Counted from the stretch's first letter, positions 7,072-12,898 are shown. The stretch: 12,899 bases of DNA from JBOGWP01 sp050693875 (GCA_050693875.1 JBOGWP010000100.1:1-12899), one strand, 5' to 3'. Numbers and translations: made by a program. Notes: a model not told the origin generated them from the letters alone.

Positions 7072-8255
7072 GCGCGGGCCTCCTTCCTAACCGTCTCGAA
7101 GGCGGGAAGCGATCGCTCGATCATCTCCTCCGTGGCGGTGAGCGAGATCCGGAAGTAGCCGGGCAGCTCGCAGAGCATGCCGGGGAGGACGAAGACGTCC
7201 ATCTCGGCCAGACGCTCCATGAGGGCAACGTCGTCGGGGATCGGGGAGCGGGGCATCACGTAAAAGGTCCCGTCGGGGACCTGCACCTCGTACCCCAGGG
7301 TTCGCAGCGCCTCCACCATCCGGTCTCGCTTGCGCTCGAGTTGCTTGATGTCGATCGAGAGCCGCTCGAGATCGGAGAGGGCGTGCTGGAGCAGCGCGTT
7401 CGGAAATGCGAATCCCATGCCGAGCTGGACCGCGAAGAACGCCTCCCGCAGCTTGTCGGGAGACGGCATGTCGGCAGTCCAGGCCACGTACCCCACCCGT
7501 TGGCCGGGCGCAAGCAGGGTCTTGCCGTAGGTGTAGACGATCAGCGTGCAGGGGTAGAAGCGCGCCGGCGTCACGAATTGCGCGTCGCCGAAGACGATCC
7601 GACGGTACGACTCGTCGGAGATCAGGTAGATGGGACGGCCGCGGCGCTCGGATTCCCCCGACAGCAGCTGCGCCAGCGCGCCGAGGGATTCTGCGGGGTA
7701 GATACGGCCGGTCGGGTTGTTCGGCGAGTTGACGACGATCGCACGGGTGCGATCGGTGATCCCCGCGGCGATTGCATCGAGATCGAGCTCGAAGGTAGGA
7801 GGCGGCAGATTCACCCGCACCGGCGTGGCGCCCGCTGCCAGGATGAGGGCCTCGTAGAAGAACCAGGGCGGGGAGAGGAAAATCACTTCGTCGCCGCGTC
7901 CGGCGACCACGCGGATCGCCGCGGCGAGGCCCCCGATCGCGCCTGTGGTCATCATCACGTCCTCGTCGCGCACCTCGAGCGCGAGGTGCTCCCGCAGCGA
8001 CGCTGCGACAACCGACCGTGCCTCCGGCTCGCTCATCTTGTAAGCGAACCAGTCGGGGCGCTGCGGCACCGCCCAGCGCCGGAGCGCCTCGACGTACTCA
8101 GGGAGGGGCAGCTCCTGAGGGTTGCCGGCGACGAAGTCGCTGATGCCGGGCCGGCCGGCTCGCAACGCATATCTCGACTCGACGAAGAAACGATAGAACC
8201 TCGCGACGCTTCCGAGCAGGCGCTCGGACTCCTGCGAGAGGGCGTGATCGTCCAT
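7068..8255 (-). CDS. PLP-dependent class I/II aminotransferase
   Basis: The length of 395 residues is usual for fold-type I aminotransferases. Motifs: AGNP (43-46), NSPNNPTGRIYP (176-187, cofactor Asn180), DESY (214-217, Asp214 for the pyridine nitrogen and Tyr217), the Schiff-base lysine Lys245 in TYGKTLLAPGQRVGY with phosphate-contact Arg253, and Arg369 in YFRISL for the substrate carboxylate. The usual Ser-x-Ser before the lysine is replaced by Thr-Tyr-Gly, which is uncommon, and the active-site lysine is followed by Thr. Substrate specificity cannot be read; aspartate- or aromatic-type activity is a guess. It is the first gene of the minus-strand cluster, and its stop codon is shared with the ATPase start. 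The ATG at 8255 has only a weak purine stretch before it. Confidence 0.92.
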   Translation of the reverse strand: MDDHALSQESERLLGSVARFYRFFVESRYALRAGRPGISDFVAGNPQELPLPEYVEALRRWAVPQRPDWFAYKMSEPEARSVVAASLREHLALEVRDEDVMMTTGAIGGLAAAIRVVAGRGDEVIFLSPPWFFYEALILAAGATPVRVNLPPPTFELDLDAIAAGITDRTRAIVVNSPNNPTGRIYPAESLGALAQLLSGESERRGRPIYLISDESYRRIVFGDAQFVTPARFYPCTLIVYTYGKTLLAPGQRVGYVAWTADMPSPDKLREAFFAVQLGMGFAFPNALLQHALSDLERLSIDIKQLERKRDRMVEALRTLGYEVQVPDGTFYVMPRSPIPDDVALMERLAEMDVFVLPGMLCELPGYFRISLTATEEMIERSLPAFETVRKEARA

Positions 8256-8562
8256 GGGCCTCGGCCAAGGTTACCGGAGCGCTGCAGTTTCCCCCCGTGC
8301 CGACCCCGCTCGTGACCGCCGACCGGATCCTCCCCTCTATCCGGAATTATGCGTAGGGCCCGGCGGATGGCAGCGATGATATGGGTCCTCTTCTGCCCGG
8401 ATGTCCCCGTCCGCGCGGCGACGAATCCCTCTTGGGCACGTCGCACGCTTCTTCGGAAACGAGATGCTCCTCTGGACGGGGCGGATTTCGACACTTATTC
8501 TGGGTCAGTCCGGTGCCGACAATCCCCGCACGGCGTCGACCCACCGGAAGGGGAACAGGGCC
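8256..8562. other. Divergent intergenic region between aminotransferase and small membrane gene
   Basis: These 307 bp separate two divergently transcribed genes and should carry both promoters. The frame of the small membrane gene stays open leftward to an ATG at 8401, but that extension is soluble, Arg/Ser-rich and unlike a protein domain, so I treat it as non-coding. Besides the candidate promoter at 8473-8501 I see a weak TAACCT (minus strand, 8268-8273) close to the aminotransferase start, without a -35 partner. I see no operator palindrome or riboswitch. Confidence 0.45.
8473..8501 (+). promoter_or_regulatory. Candidate promoter for the small membrane protein
   Basis: TGGACG at 8473-8478 (four of six matches to TTGACA) and TATTCT at 8496-8501 are separated by 17 bp, the preferred distance. 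Transcription from here would leave an untranslated leader of about 55 nt before the ATG at 8563. In GC-rich DNA such matches occur by chance, so this is tentative. Confidence 0.3.
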
Positions 8563-8757
8563 ATGGCAGTGGTGATGCTTCTTGTGGGACTCTCCCCCGC
8601 GCTCCTTCTCCTCGGCGGCGTGGGTCTGGTCCTCCGTGCCGTGCTGGGGCTGACGATCGTGCTCGGCGCCCTGCTCATGGGAGCGGCGCTGTGGTCGCCG
8701 AACTGGACCCGGCGGAAGTCCTCACCCGCTTTCCCCACGGGGGCTCAGCACTACTAG
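8563..8757 (+). CDS. Small two-helix membrane protein, unknown function
   Basis: The 64-residue product starts MAVVMLLVGLSPALLLLGGVGLVL. It consists of two predicted membrane helices (about residues 2-21 and 27-44) joined by a short turn containing Arg25, and ends in a 20-residue hydrophilic tail with SPNWTRRKSS. The ATG at 8563 is supported by an AAGGGG Shine-Dalgarno at 8548-8553 (9 nt spacing) and by the hydrophobic segment beginning at residue 3. A longer version from 8401 has no such support. I do not recognise a family. It is transcribed away from the aminotransferase operon and toward the yceI-like gene. The remarkable inverted-repeat element begins on the last base of its stop codon. 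It could be a small regulatory or stress-related membrane peptide, but that is speculation. Confidence 0.6.
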   Translation: MAVVMLLVGLSPALLLLGGVGLVLRAVLGLTIVLGALLMGAALWSPNWTRRKSSPAFPTGAQHY

Positions 8758-8835
8758 CCCAGCTCGAGGTGCCGAAGTTGGTGCGAATGGTCAACTTTGG
8801 GACGAGACCGACCGGGGCCGCACCTCAAGCTGGGC
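8757..8835. repeat. 79-bp imperfect inverted-repeat element (16-bp stem) with inner hairpin
   Basis: The left arm GCCCAGCTCGAGGTGC (8757-8772) and the right arm GCACCTCAAGCTGGGC (8820-8835) pair over 16 positions with a single mismatch that is a G-U wobble in RNA. Inside, AAGTTG (8775-8780) pairs perfectly with CAACTT (8792-8797) around an 11-nt loop, leaving about 22 nt of unpaired or weakly paired sequence before the right arm. The left arm begins on the last base of the stop codon of the gene ending at 8757. It lies between convergent genes, so a bidirectional termination or transcript-stabilising role is possible, but there is no T-tract. It does not fit any RNA family I can name. Confidence 0.7.
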
Positions 8836-8867
8836 CCGGCAGGAGCCGAACGGAGTGAGGCCCTGTC

Positions 8868-8902
8868 GGCATGAGGACTGCCGGCGAAGCCGGCCCCATG
8901 CC
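8868..8902. terminator. Nested hairpin between convergent genes (possible bidirectional terminator)
   Basis: GGCATG (8868-8873) pairs with CATGCC (8897-8902), and inside it GCCGGC (8880-8885) pairs with GCCGGC (8889-8894) around a GAA loop. The 6-bp inner stem is all G-C. A short purine-rich bulge separates the two stems. The position, between a plus-strand gene ending at 8757 and a minus-strand gene ending at 8986, suits a terminator, but no uridine run follows on either strand, so factor-independent termination is uncertain. Confidence 0.4.
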
Positions 8903-8985
8903 TGTACGGGGAGCGAAGCGACCCGCCAGGGTATCCACCCCCGCATTCGGCGGTCCGTGCAACGTCGTCCCCGCACGCGCTCCCG

Positions 8986-9531
8986 TCAGTGTGGGACCGT
9001 GGCCTCGATCTCGATCTCGATCGCGTCCCGCACCTTGAGGGCCCCCATGAAGGCGGTGAACTGCTTGATCCCCCACTGCGACTGGTGGTTGACTGTTGTC
9101 GTGGCCTTGATCTTCCCGCCCTCGTCGGTGAGGTTGATGTCGATCGGGTTTGCCCGGCCCATGATCGTGAGGTCTCCCCGCACCGTGGCCCGGTTGCCCA
9201 TGACCTGGATCGAGGTCGAACGGAAGGTGATCTCCGGGTAGGAGCTCGAGTCGAGGATCTTCTTCTGGATGTTCTTCTTGATGTCGGCCTTGTCGCCACT
9301 GGAGAGGGGTTTTACGCCGCCGACGCCCTCCCGGACCTCCATCGAGTCGACCATGGCGGAGAGGGTGATGGAGGTCTGCGCCGGGTCGTCGGCGATCTGG
9401 GCCTGCGCGTTCCACTGATCGACCACCATGATGAGGTCGTGCCCCGCCTTCTTCGCGAAGCCCTCGCGGTAGACCTTCACTCGCATCTGGCCGTTCGATG
9501 GGCCGAAGTTGTACGAGCCGGGCGGAATCAT
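8986..9531 (-). CDS. YceI-family lipid-binding-like protein, cytosolic form
   Basis: The 181-residue protein starts IPPGSYNFGPSNGQMRVKVYREG and shows the YceI lipocalin-like pattern: KKAGHDLIM (27-35), VDSMEVREGVGG (61-72), YPEITFRSTSI (98-108), VRGDLTIMGRANPI (117-130) and the closing strand IEIEIEATVP. The family binds isoprenoid-type or other amphiphilic ligands in a beta-barrel, and many members are periplasmic. Here the N-terminus has no signal peptide or lipobox, so it should stay in the cytoplasm. The start is well supported: AGGAGGTG lies 7 nt before the ATG. It follows the response regulator gene by 75 bp on the same strand and may be read through from it or from its own promoter. 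Confidence 0.9.
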   Translation of the reverse strand: MIPPGSYNFGPSNGQMRVKVYREGFAKKAGHDLIMVVDQWNAQAQIADDPAQTSITLSAMVDSMEVREGVGGVKPLSSGDKADIKKNIQKKILDSSSYPEITFRSTSIQVMGNRATVRGDLTIMGRANPIDINLTDEGGKIKATTTVNHQSQWGIKQFTAFMGALKVRDAIEIEIEATVPH

Positions 9532-9538
9532 TCGTTCG

Positions 9539-9546
9539 CACCTCCT
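9539..9546 (-). promoter_or_regulatory. Strong Shine-Dalgarno of the yceI-like gene
   Basis: On the minus strand the bases read AGGAGGTG, fully complementary to the 16S rRNA tail, 7 nt before the ATG at 9531. It is the only such strong site in the window and fixes the start codon. Most other genes here have weak or no site. Confidence 0.8.
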
Positions 9547-9562
9547 GTATGAAGTCGGATGG

Positions 9563-9592
9563 AGTCTAGAGTGTGGCCGCGGCGGCCAGCAA
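9563..9592 (-). promoter_or_regulatory. Candidate promoter of the yceI-like gene
   Basis: On the minus strand TTGCTG (9592-9587) and TAGACT (9568-9563) lie 18 bp apart. They would start transcription near 9556, giving a 25-nt leader with the strong ribosome site. The TAGACT hexamer resembles actinobacterial -10 boxes. This is tentative; read-through from the response regulator operon is the alternative. Confidence 0.3.
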
Positions 9593-9606
9593 AGCAGTCC
9601 CCGTAC

Positions 9607-10266
9607 TTACTTGAAGATGCCCAGCCGCAGGGCCGACGACACCGCCTGGGCGCGGTCGGTGACGCCCAATTTGCGAAAGATCGCCCGGACATGGGTTTTC
9701 ACGGTGTCCTCGGAGATGACGAGCTGCTCGGCGATCTGGCGGTTGTTGTAGCCGTCGACGATCAGCCGAAGCACCTCGCTCTCACGCTGGGTGAGGCCCA
9801 TCTCGGACCCGGGCCAGATCTGTCCCGGCCGAACCTGGGCCAGCCGGAGGGCGATGGGCCCGCCGAGCGTTGGGTCGACGATCGTCTGCCCTTCCCGGAC
9901 CCGCTCGAGCACTCGGATGATGTCGTCGGGGGAGGAGTGCTTGAGGACGTAGCCCTTGGCGCCGGCGCGAAGTGCCTCCACGACGTACTGCTCGTCCTCG
10001 TAGACGGTGAGGAACACGACCGCCACGTCGGGATAGCGTTCGGTCATCACCCGGCAGGCCTCGAGCCCCGACTGGCCCTGCAGCCGCACGTCGAGAAGGA
10101 CCGCGTCGGGTTCCTTGTCGCGGAGCTCGTCGAGGGCGCCCTCGAGGTTCGCCGCCTCGCCGATGATCTCGACCTTCGTGTCGCGCAGCATCGCCCGCAG
10201 CCCAGCCCGGACCATCTGGTGGTCGTCGACGATGACGACCCGAATGCGCTCGGTGACGGTGCTCAT
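9607..10266 (-). CDS. Two-component response regulator, NarL/LuxR (FixJ) type
   Basis: The 219-residue protein has a receiver domain (about 8-125) with the acidic pair Asp14-Asp15, phospho-acceptor Asp59 in VLLDVRLQG, switch Thr87 in FLTVYED and Lys109 in GYVLKHSS. A linker leads to a LuxR-type helix-turn-helix (about 155-215) with LTQRESEVLRLIVDGYNNRQIAEQL and the recognition stretch SEDTVKTHVRAIFRKL. All residues for phosphorylation and DNA contact are intact. Its start codon overlaps the kinase stop (ATGA, 10263-10266), so kinase and regulator are co-translated and should be cognate. Targets are unknown; the adjacent yceI-like gene is the nearest candidate. Confidence 0.95.
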   Translation of the reverse strand: MSTVTERIRVVIVDDHQMVRAGLRAMLRDTKVEIIGEAANLEGALDELRDKEPDAVLLDVRLQGQSGLEACRVMTERYPDVAVVFLTVYEDEQYVVEALRAGAKGYVLKHSSPDDIIRVLERVREGQTIVDPTLGGPIALRLAQVRPGQIWPGSEMGLTQRESEVLRLIVDGYNNRQIAEQLVISEDTVKTHVRAIFRKLGVTDRAQAVSSALRLGIFK

Positions 10267-11498
10267 TGGGTGGAGCTCTCCAGGCGCGTGGGCCGGCGTC
10301 GCCCGTTGAGGGGTAGACGGACCTCCACCTGGGTGCCCTTCGCCGCCTCCGAGCGGATGTCGAGGGTGCCGCCGACGATCTCGACTCGCTCCGAGATGCC
10401 GGTCAGGCCGAAGGAGGTCTCGGGCCGGCTCCGCCGGTAGGCGTCCAGGTCGAAGCCCCGCCCGTCATCGGTGACCCGCATCCGGATCTCGTGCGGGTCC
10501 GCCTCGATGGTCAGCTCGACCCGTCTCGCCGCGGCGTGCCTGCGGATGTTCGAGACCAGCTCCTGCCCGATGCGGTACAGGGCGCTCTCCAGATGGGTCG
10601 GGACCGTCTCCTGGACGTCGGCAGCGACGTCGACCTCCACCCCCGGGGCGAAGGTTCGGTCGACGAGTGCCTTGATCGCGGGGACGAGCCCGAGGTCGTC
10701 GAGCGTCGACGGACGCAGGTCGTAGATCGCGGCGCGAGCTTCGGAGAGCGCCTCGTCGATGAGCCCCTTGGTGATCTCGAGCTCGCCGCGAGCCGCTCCG
10801 ACATCCTGCTCGAGGACCCGTTCGCACGCCTGCACGCGGAACCAGATCGAAATCAGCTGCTGCGTCACGCCGTCGTGGATCTCGGTGGCAACTCGGCGCC
10901 GCTCCTCCTCCTGCGCCTGGACCGTGCGCTCCACCATCCGCTGAAGAGCTTCTTCCTTCGCTGCGAGCTCCCGGAAGAGCGCGGCGTGCTCGATCGCGGC
11001 GGCCACCAGCGAGGCAACGTGGGACATGAAGGCGACGTCGTGCGGGGTGAAGGTACGCCGCTGCTCGGTGTGCAGGTTGACGACGCCCACCAGCTGGTCG
11101 GTGGGCGAGATCAGCGGGATCGACAGCATCGACGTGTAGCGGTCGCCGCCGAGCGCCGGAATGTACTTGTAGCGGGCGTCCGACCACTTGTCGTCGGGGA
11201 TGATCGCCTCCCTGCGATGTTCGGCAACCCAGCCCGCCACCCCCTCGCCCAGGGCGAGCTCCACCGTCCCGACTGCATCCCGGAACGGCTCGCTCGCCGC
11301 TCGGAGCACCAATCGGTCCCCCTCGTAGAGATGAAGGAAGCAGGCGTCGGCCTCGGTTGCCTCGAGCACCAGGTCGACCGCCGCTGCGAGCACCTGGGAG
11401 ACGTCGACACCCGAGGAGAGGACCTCGATGACGCGGCTCAGGACGCGATTCTCGGCCTGGGCCCGCTCCAGGGCCTGCGAGATCGTGGCGTCGCGCAC
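10263..11498 (-). CDS. Soluble GAF-domain sensor histidine kinase, HisKA_3 (NarL-partner) type
   Basis: The 411-residue kinase begins with a short coiled helix. A GAF sensor domain follows (about 30-172, with LGEGVAGWVAEHR, SMLSIPLI and LVGVVNLHTE), then a coiled-coil linker (about 172-200) and the HisKA_3 dimerisation segment RRRVATEIHDGVTQQL with phospho-acceptor His208. The HATPase_c domain has the N-box QELVSNIRRHA (Asn317), G1 DDGRGFD (344-350) and G2 GLTGISERV (364-372). There are no membrane helices, so the signal is cytoplasmic. The GAF ligand cannot be read: heme, flavin, nucleotide and small molecules are all possible in this DevS-like architecture. The GTG start at 11498 has AAGGGAG 5 nt upstream. 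Its stop overlaps the regulator start by 4 bp. Confidence 0.94.
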   Translation of the reverse strand: MRDATISQALERAQAENRVLSRVIEVLSSGVDVSQVLAAAVDLVLEATEADACFLHLYEGDRLVLRAASEPFRDAVGTVELALGEGVAGWVAEHRREAIIPDDKWSDARYKYIPALGGDRYTSMLSIPLISPTDQLVGVVNLHTEQRRTFTPHDVAFMSHVASLVAAAIEHAALFRELAAKEEALQRMVERTVQAQEEERRRVATEIHDGVTQQLISIWFRVQACERVLEQDVGAARGELEITKGLIDEALSEARAAIYDLRPSTLDDLGLVPAIKALVDRTFAPGVEVDVAADVQETVPTHLESALYRIGQELVSNIRRHAAARRVELTIEADPHEIRMRVTDDGRGFDLDAYRRSRPETSFGLTGISERVEIVGGTLDIRSEAAKGTQVEVRLPLNGRRRPTRLESSTQ

Positions 11499-11503
11499 AC
11501 CGG

Positions 11504-11510
11504 CTCCCTT
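11504..11510 (-). promoter_or_regulatory. Shine-Dalgarno supporting the kinase GTG start
   Basis: AAGGGAG on the minus strand lies 5 nt before the GTG at 11498. It decides the start, because the frame has no ATG near this point and the residues after it lead directly into the sensor helix. Confidence 0.55.
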
Positions 11511-11615
11511 GCTCGGAACTCCGGGATGCGCTGACGAGGCCGGGGTCCCCGCGGCGCCTCACTCGCCGCTCGAGCCCGCAAGTATCCCCGCCTACGGCCG
11601 CACCCCCTGGGGGGG

Positions 11616-11621
11616 ATTATA
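11616..11621 (-). promoter_or_regulatory. Consensus TATAAT hexamer upstream of the kinase operon
   Basis: The minus strand reads TATAAT, a perfect -10 box and rare in such GC-rich surroundings, in the 176-bp gap between the CBS gene and the kinase gene. No recognisable -35 lies 16-18 bp upstream and the bases before it are not TGn, so an activator or alternative sigma contact would be needed. The predicted leader would be about 110 nt. A run of seven C residues follows directly downstream on this strand. Confidence 0.35.
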
Positions 11622-11674
11622 GGCGGATGCGCTTCTCCACCCTGCGGGGGGTAACGGCAGGCCGGGGCGGGCTG

Positions 11675-12058
11675 TTAGGAGGTGTCGGCCGGCTCAGGGT
11701 CGATCAGGACGTCGCGCAGGCTCACGATCCCGACGAGCTGGGTTCCCTCGACGACCGGCAGGTGGCGGAAGCCGTGCTCGAGCATGACCTGTGCCGCCTC
11801 AGCCGTCGTCCCGTCGGGCGAGGCCGTGATGGGCTCGCGGGTCATGACCTCCTCGAGCTTGGTGTTCCAGGGCACGAGGCCTCGGGCGACCGCTCGCATA
11901 ACGTCCCGCTCGGTCACGATCCCCACCACGGCTCCGTTGCTGACGACTACCGCGGAGCCGACCTGACGCTCGATCATGTACTGCGCTGCCTCCTCGAGCG
12001 TCTGCTCGGGGTTCATGGTGAGGACGGACCGATTCATGCGGCGGTCGATACGGGACAT
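11675..12058 (-). CDS. Two-CBS-domain protein
   Basis: The 127-residue product consists of two CBS motifs (a Bateman module). CBS1 holds TLEEAAQYMIERQVGSAVVV and GIVTERDVMRAV, and CBS2 holds TTAEAAQVMLEHGFRHLPVV and GIVSLRDVL. Such modules bind adenine nucleotides (AMP, ATP, SAM) at the domain interface and regulate partners or act alone. No enzymatic domain is attached. The frame continues upstream to an ATG at 12097, but the ATG at 12058 fits better. It begins immediately before CBS1, follows a GAGAAGGA purine run (though very close), and lies about 31 nt downstream of the expected start from the extended -10 at 12096-12104, which would fall inside the longer form. It resembles the broken paralogue just upstream in layout but not closely in sequence. 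Confidence 0.88.
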   Translation of the reverse strand: MSRIDRRMNRSVLTMNPEQTLEEAAQYMIERQVGSAVVVSNGAVVGIVTERDVMRAVARGLVPWNTKLEEVMTREPITASPDGTTAEAAQVMLEHGFRHLPVVEGTQLVGIVSLRDVLIDPEPADTS

Positions 12059-12095
12059 TCCTTCTCTTTCGTCTGGCTCGACGTGAGGAACTCTC

Positions 12096-12104
12096 ATTAT
12101 GGCA
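12096..12104 (-). promoter_or_regulatory. Candidate extended -10 promoter of the intact CBS gene
   Basis: The minus strand reads TGC followed by CATAAT, an extended -10 arrangement with five of six matches to TATAAT. The expected start is near 12089, giving a leader of about 31 nt before the ATG at 12058. The region where a -35 would sit is occupied by the 12-bp palindrome at 12106-12132. Confidence 0.4.
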
Positions 12105-12105
12105 T

Positions 12106-12132
12106 CGGCCCTCGGAGCAGCTCCGAGGGCCG
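12106..12132. repeat. Perfect 12-bp inverted repeat upstream of the CBS gene
   Basis: CGGCCCTCGGAG (12106-12117) and CTCCGAGGGCCG (12121-12132) are exact reverse complements around a CAG loop. On the minus strand it directly precedes the extended -10 of the intact CBS gene. It could be a terminator for the broken CBS gene upstream, without a T-tract, or a DNA operator covering the -35 position; the sequence does not decide between them. Confidence 0.65.
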
Positions 12133-12199
12133 AACCAACCAGGGCCTTACCAACGCGGTGAGTCTATGAGGGGAGCAGGCGTCGGGCGCAAGTGCTACG

Positions 12200-12226
12200 G
12201 GGACGGATTCCAAGGTGAATCGTCCC
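12200..12226 (-). terminator. Hairpin downstream of the broken CBS gene
   Basis: GGGACG (12200-12205) plus ATTC (12207-12210) pair with GAAT (12217-12220) plus CGTCCC (12221-12226), a 10-bp stem with one bulged G and a CAAGGT loop. It lies 23 bp beyond the stop of the minus-strand CBS reading frame. An adjoining smaller stem CTCAC/GTGAG occupies 12226-12243. No T-run follows, so this is a candidate terminator only. Confidence 0.35.
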
Positions 12227-12248
12227 TCACCCCTTTGAGTGAGCGGCC

Positions 12249-12443
12249 CTACACCTCCTGCTTCGCTGGAGCCGGCGCTCGGCCCTCGGCCGCCATCTCC
12301 TCGCGCTCGTCGAGCAGGGCCTCGACGAGGTCGCGGATCGAGAGGATCCCGACCGCCGCATCCATGCCGTCTCCCATGACGATCAGGTGGCGAAAGCCCC
12401 CCCGGACCATTCGGCGGGCCGCCTCGGCCACATCCCAGTGACG
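12249..12443 (-). pseudogene. C-terminal half of CBS gene, cut off by a nonsense codon
   Basis: The frame continues in phase directly after the TAA at 12444-12446 of the preceding half, with no frameshift. It reads RHWDV, then AEAARRMVRGGFRHLIV and VGILSIRDLVEALL, a complete second CBS motif, and ends in a charged tail (about 17 residues, EERMAAEG-like) at TAG. Without the stop, the joined gene (12249-12677) would encode a 142-residue two-CBS protein of normal size. A GTG at 12431 could restart translation but has no ribosome site. The half is therefore probably not made unless the stop is read through or is a sequencing error; the tandem copy has TCA (Ser) at this codon. Confidence 0.75.
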
Positions 12444-12633
12444 TTACGCCGTGACGGGCGTCGAGGTCATGAACTCCTCGACCCTGGCCTTCGACAGGTC
12501 GGCTCCCCGCGCGTCCCGCAGCAGGTCACGTTCGGTGATGATTCCCGGGTAGCCCTCGTCGGTATGGACGATCGCCGAGCCGACCTTGTGGTCGCACATC
12601 ATCGAGGCGACATCGAGCAGGGTGTGCTCGGGG
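12426..12633. repeat. Tandem repeat of CBS gene segment, copy 1
   Basis: This 208-bp segment matches 12689-12899 almost base for base, at an offset of 263 bp (266 bp after the indel). I find only three differences: T versus G at the codon that creates the stop, C versus T in the next few bases (GGGCG against GGGTG), and GCGTCCCGC against GCGATCGCCCGC (net three bases missing here). Confidence 0.9.
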
Positions 12634-12677
12634 CCCACACTCACGACCGGCTGGTTGACTAGAGGGCCGATCTCCAT
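12444..12677 (-). CDS. N-terminal half of interrupted CBS-domain gene
   Basis: From the ATG at 12677 the 77-residue product covers one CBS motif, with VVSVGPEHTLLDVASMM, CDHKVGSAIVHTDEGYPG and IITERDLL, and the beginning of the second (MTSTPVTA) before the TAA. CBS motifs normally work in pairs, so this half alone is unlikely to form the usual nucleotide pocket unless it dimerises. Compared with its tandem copy it has one residue fewer after IITERDLLR (DARGAD against AIARGAD), caused by net loss of three bases. The ATG overlaps the TGA of the upstream copy by one base, so translation could be coupled. No Shine-Dalgarno is seen. A TTG directly precedes the ATG. Confidence 0.6.
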   Translation of the reverse strand: MEIGPLVNQPVVSVGPEHTLLDVASMMCDHKVGSAIVHTDEGYPGIITERDLLRDARGADLSKARVEEFMTSTPVTA

Positions 12678-12898
12678 CAACCCGCATTGGCCACATCCCA
12701 GTGACGTGACGCCGTGACGGGTGTCGAGGTCATGAACTCCTCGACCCTGGCCTTCGACAGGTCGGCTCCCCGCGCGATCGCCCGCAGCAGGTCACGTTCG
12801 GTGATGATTCCCGGGTAGCCCTCGTCGGTATGGACGATCGCCGAGCCGACCTTGTGGTCGCACATCATCGAGGCGACATCGAGCAGGGTGTGCTCGGG
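12677..12898 (-). pseudogene. Truncated tandem copy of the CBS-domain gene (5' end outside window)
   Basis: The frame enters from the window edge as PEHTLLDVASMM and runs through CBS1 (IITERDLLRAIARGAD), then MTSTPVTASRHWDV. There it leaves the CBS sequence and ends as ANAG followed by TGA at 12677-12679. The second CBS motif is lost because the duplication joins the gene to its own 5' region. It keeps the serine codon that is TAA in the neighbouring copy and the full AIARGAD sequence, so it probably represents the less damaged version of this half. Whether an intact gene lies further right cannot be seen. An assembly artefact is a real alternative. Confidence 0.7.

Noticed and set aside
7050..8315. 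421-codon plus-strand open frame
   Set aside because: Antisense to the aminotransferase, which has all its catalytic residues; long opposite-strand frames are expected at this GC content.
8401..8562. N-terminal extension of the small membrane protein
   Set aside because: The extension is Arg/Ser-rich with no domain, and the ribosome site and hydrophobic start favour the ATG at 8563.
8757..8835. Integron attC site
   Set aside because: The palindrome has the right size but the required GTTRRRY and RYYYAAC core sites are not present at its ends, and no integrase or cassette array is visible.
8999..9028. CTCGAT tandem repeats
   Set aside because: They lie inside the yceI-like gene and simply encode the alternating Ile-Glu residues of its last beta strand.
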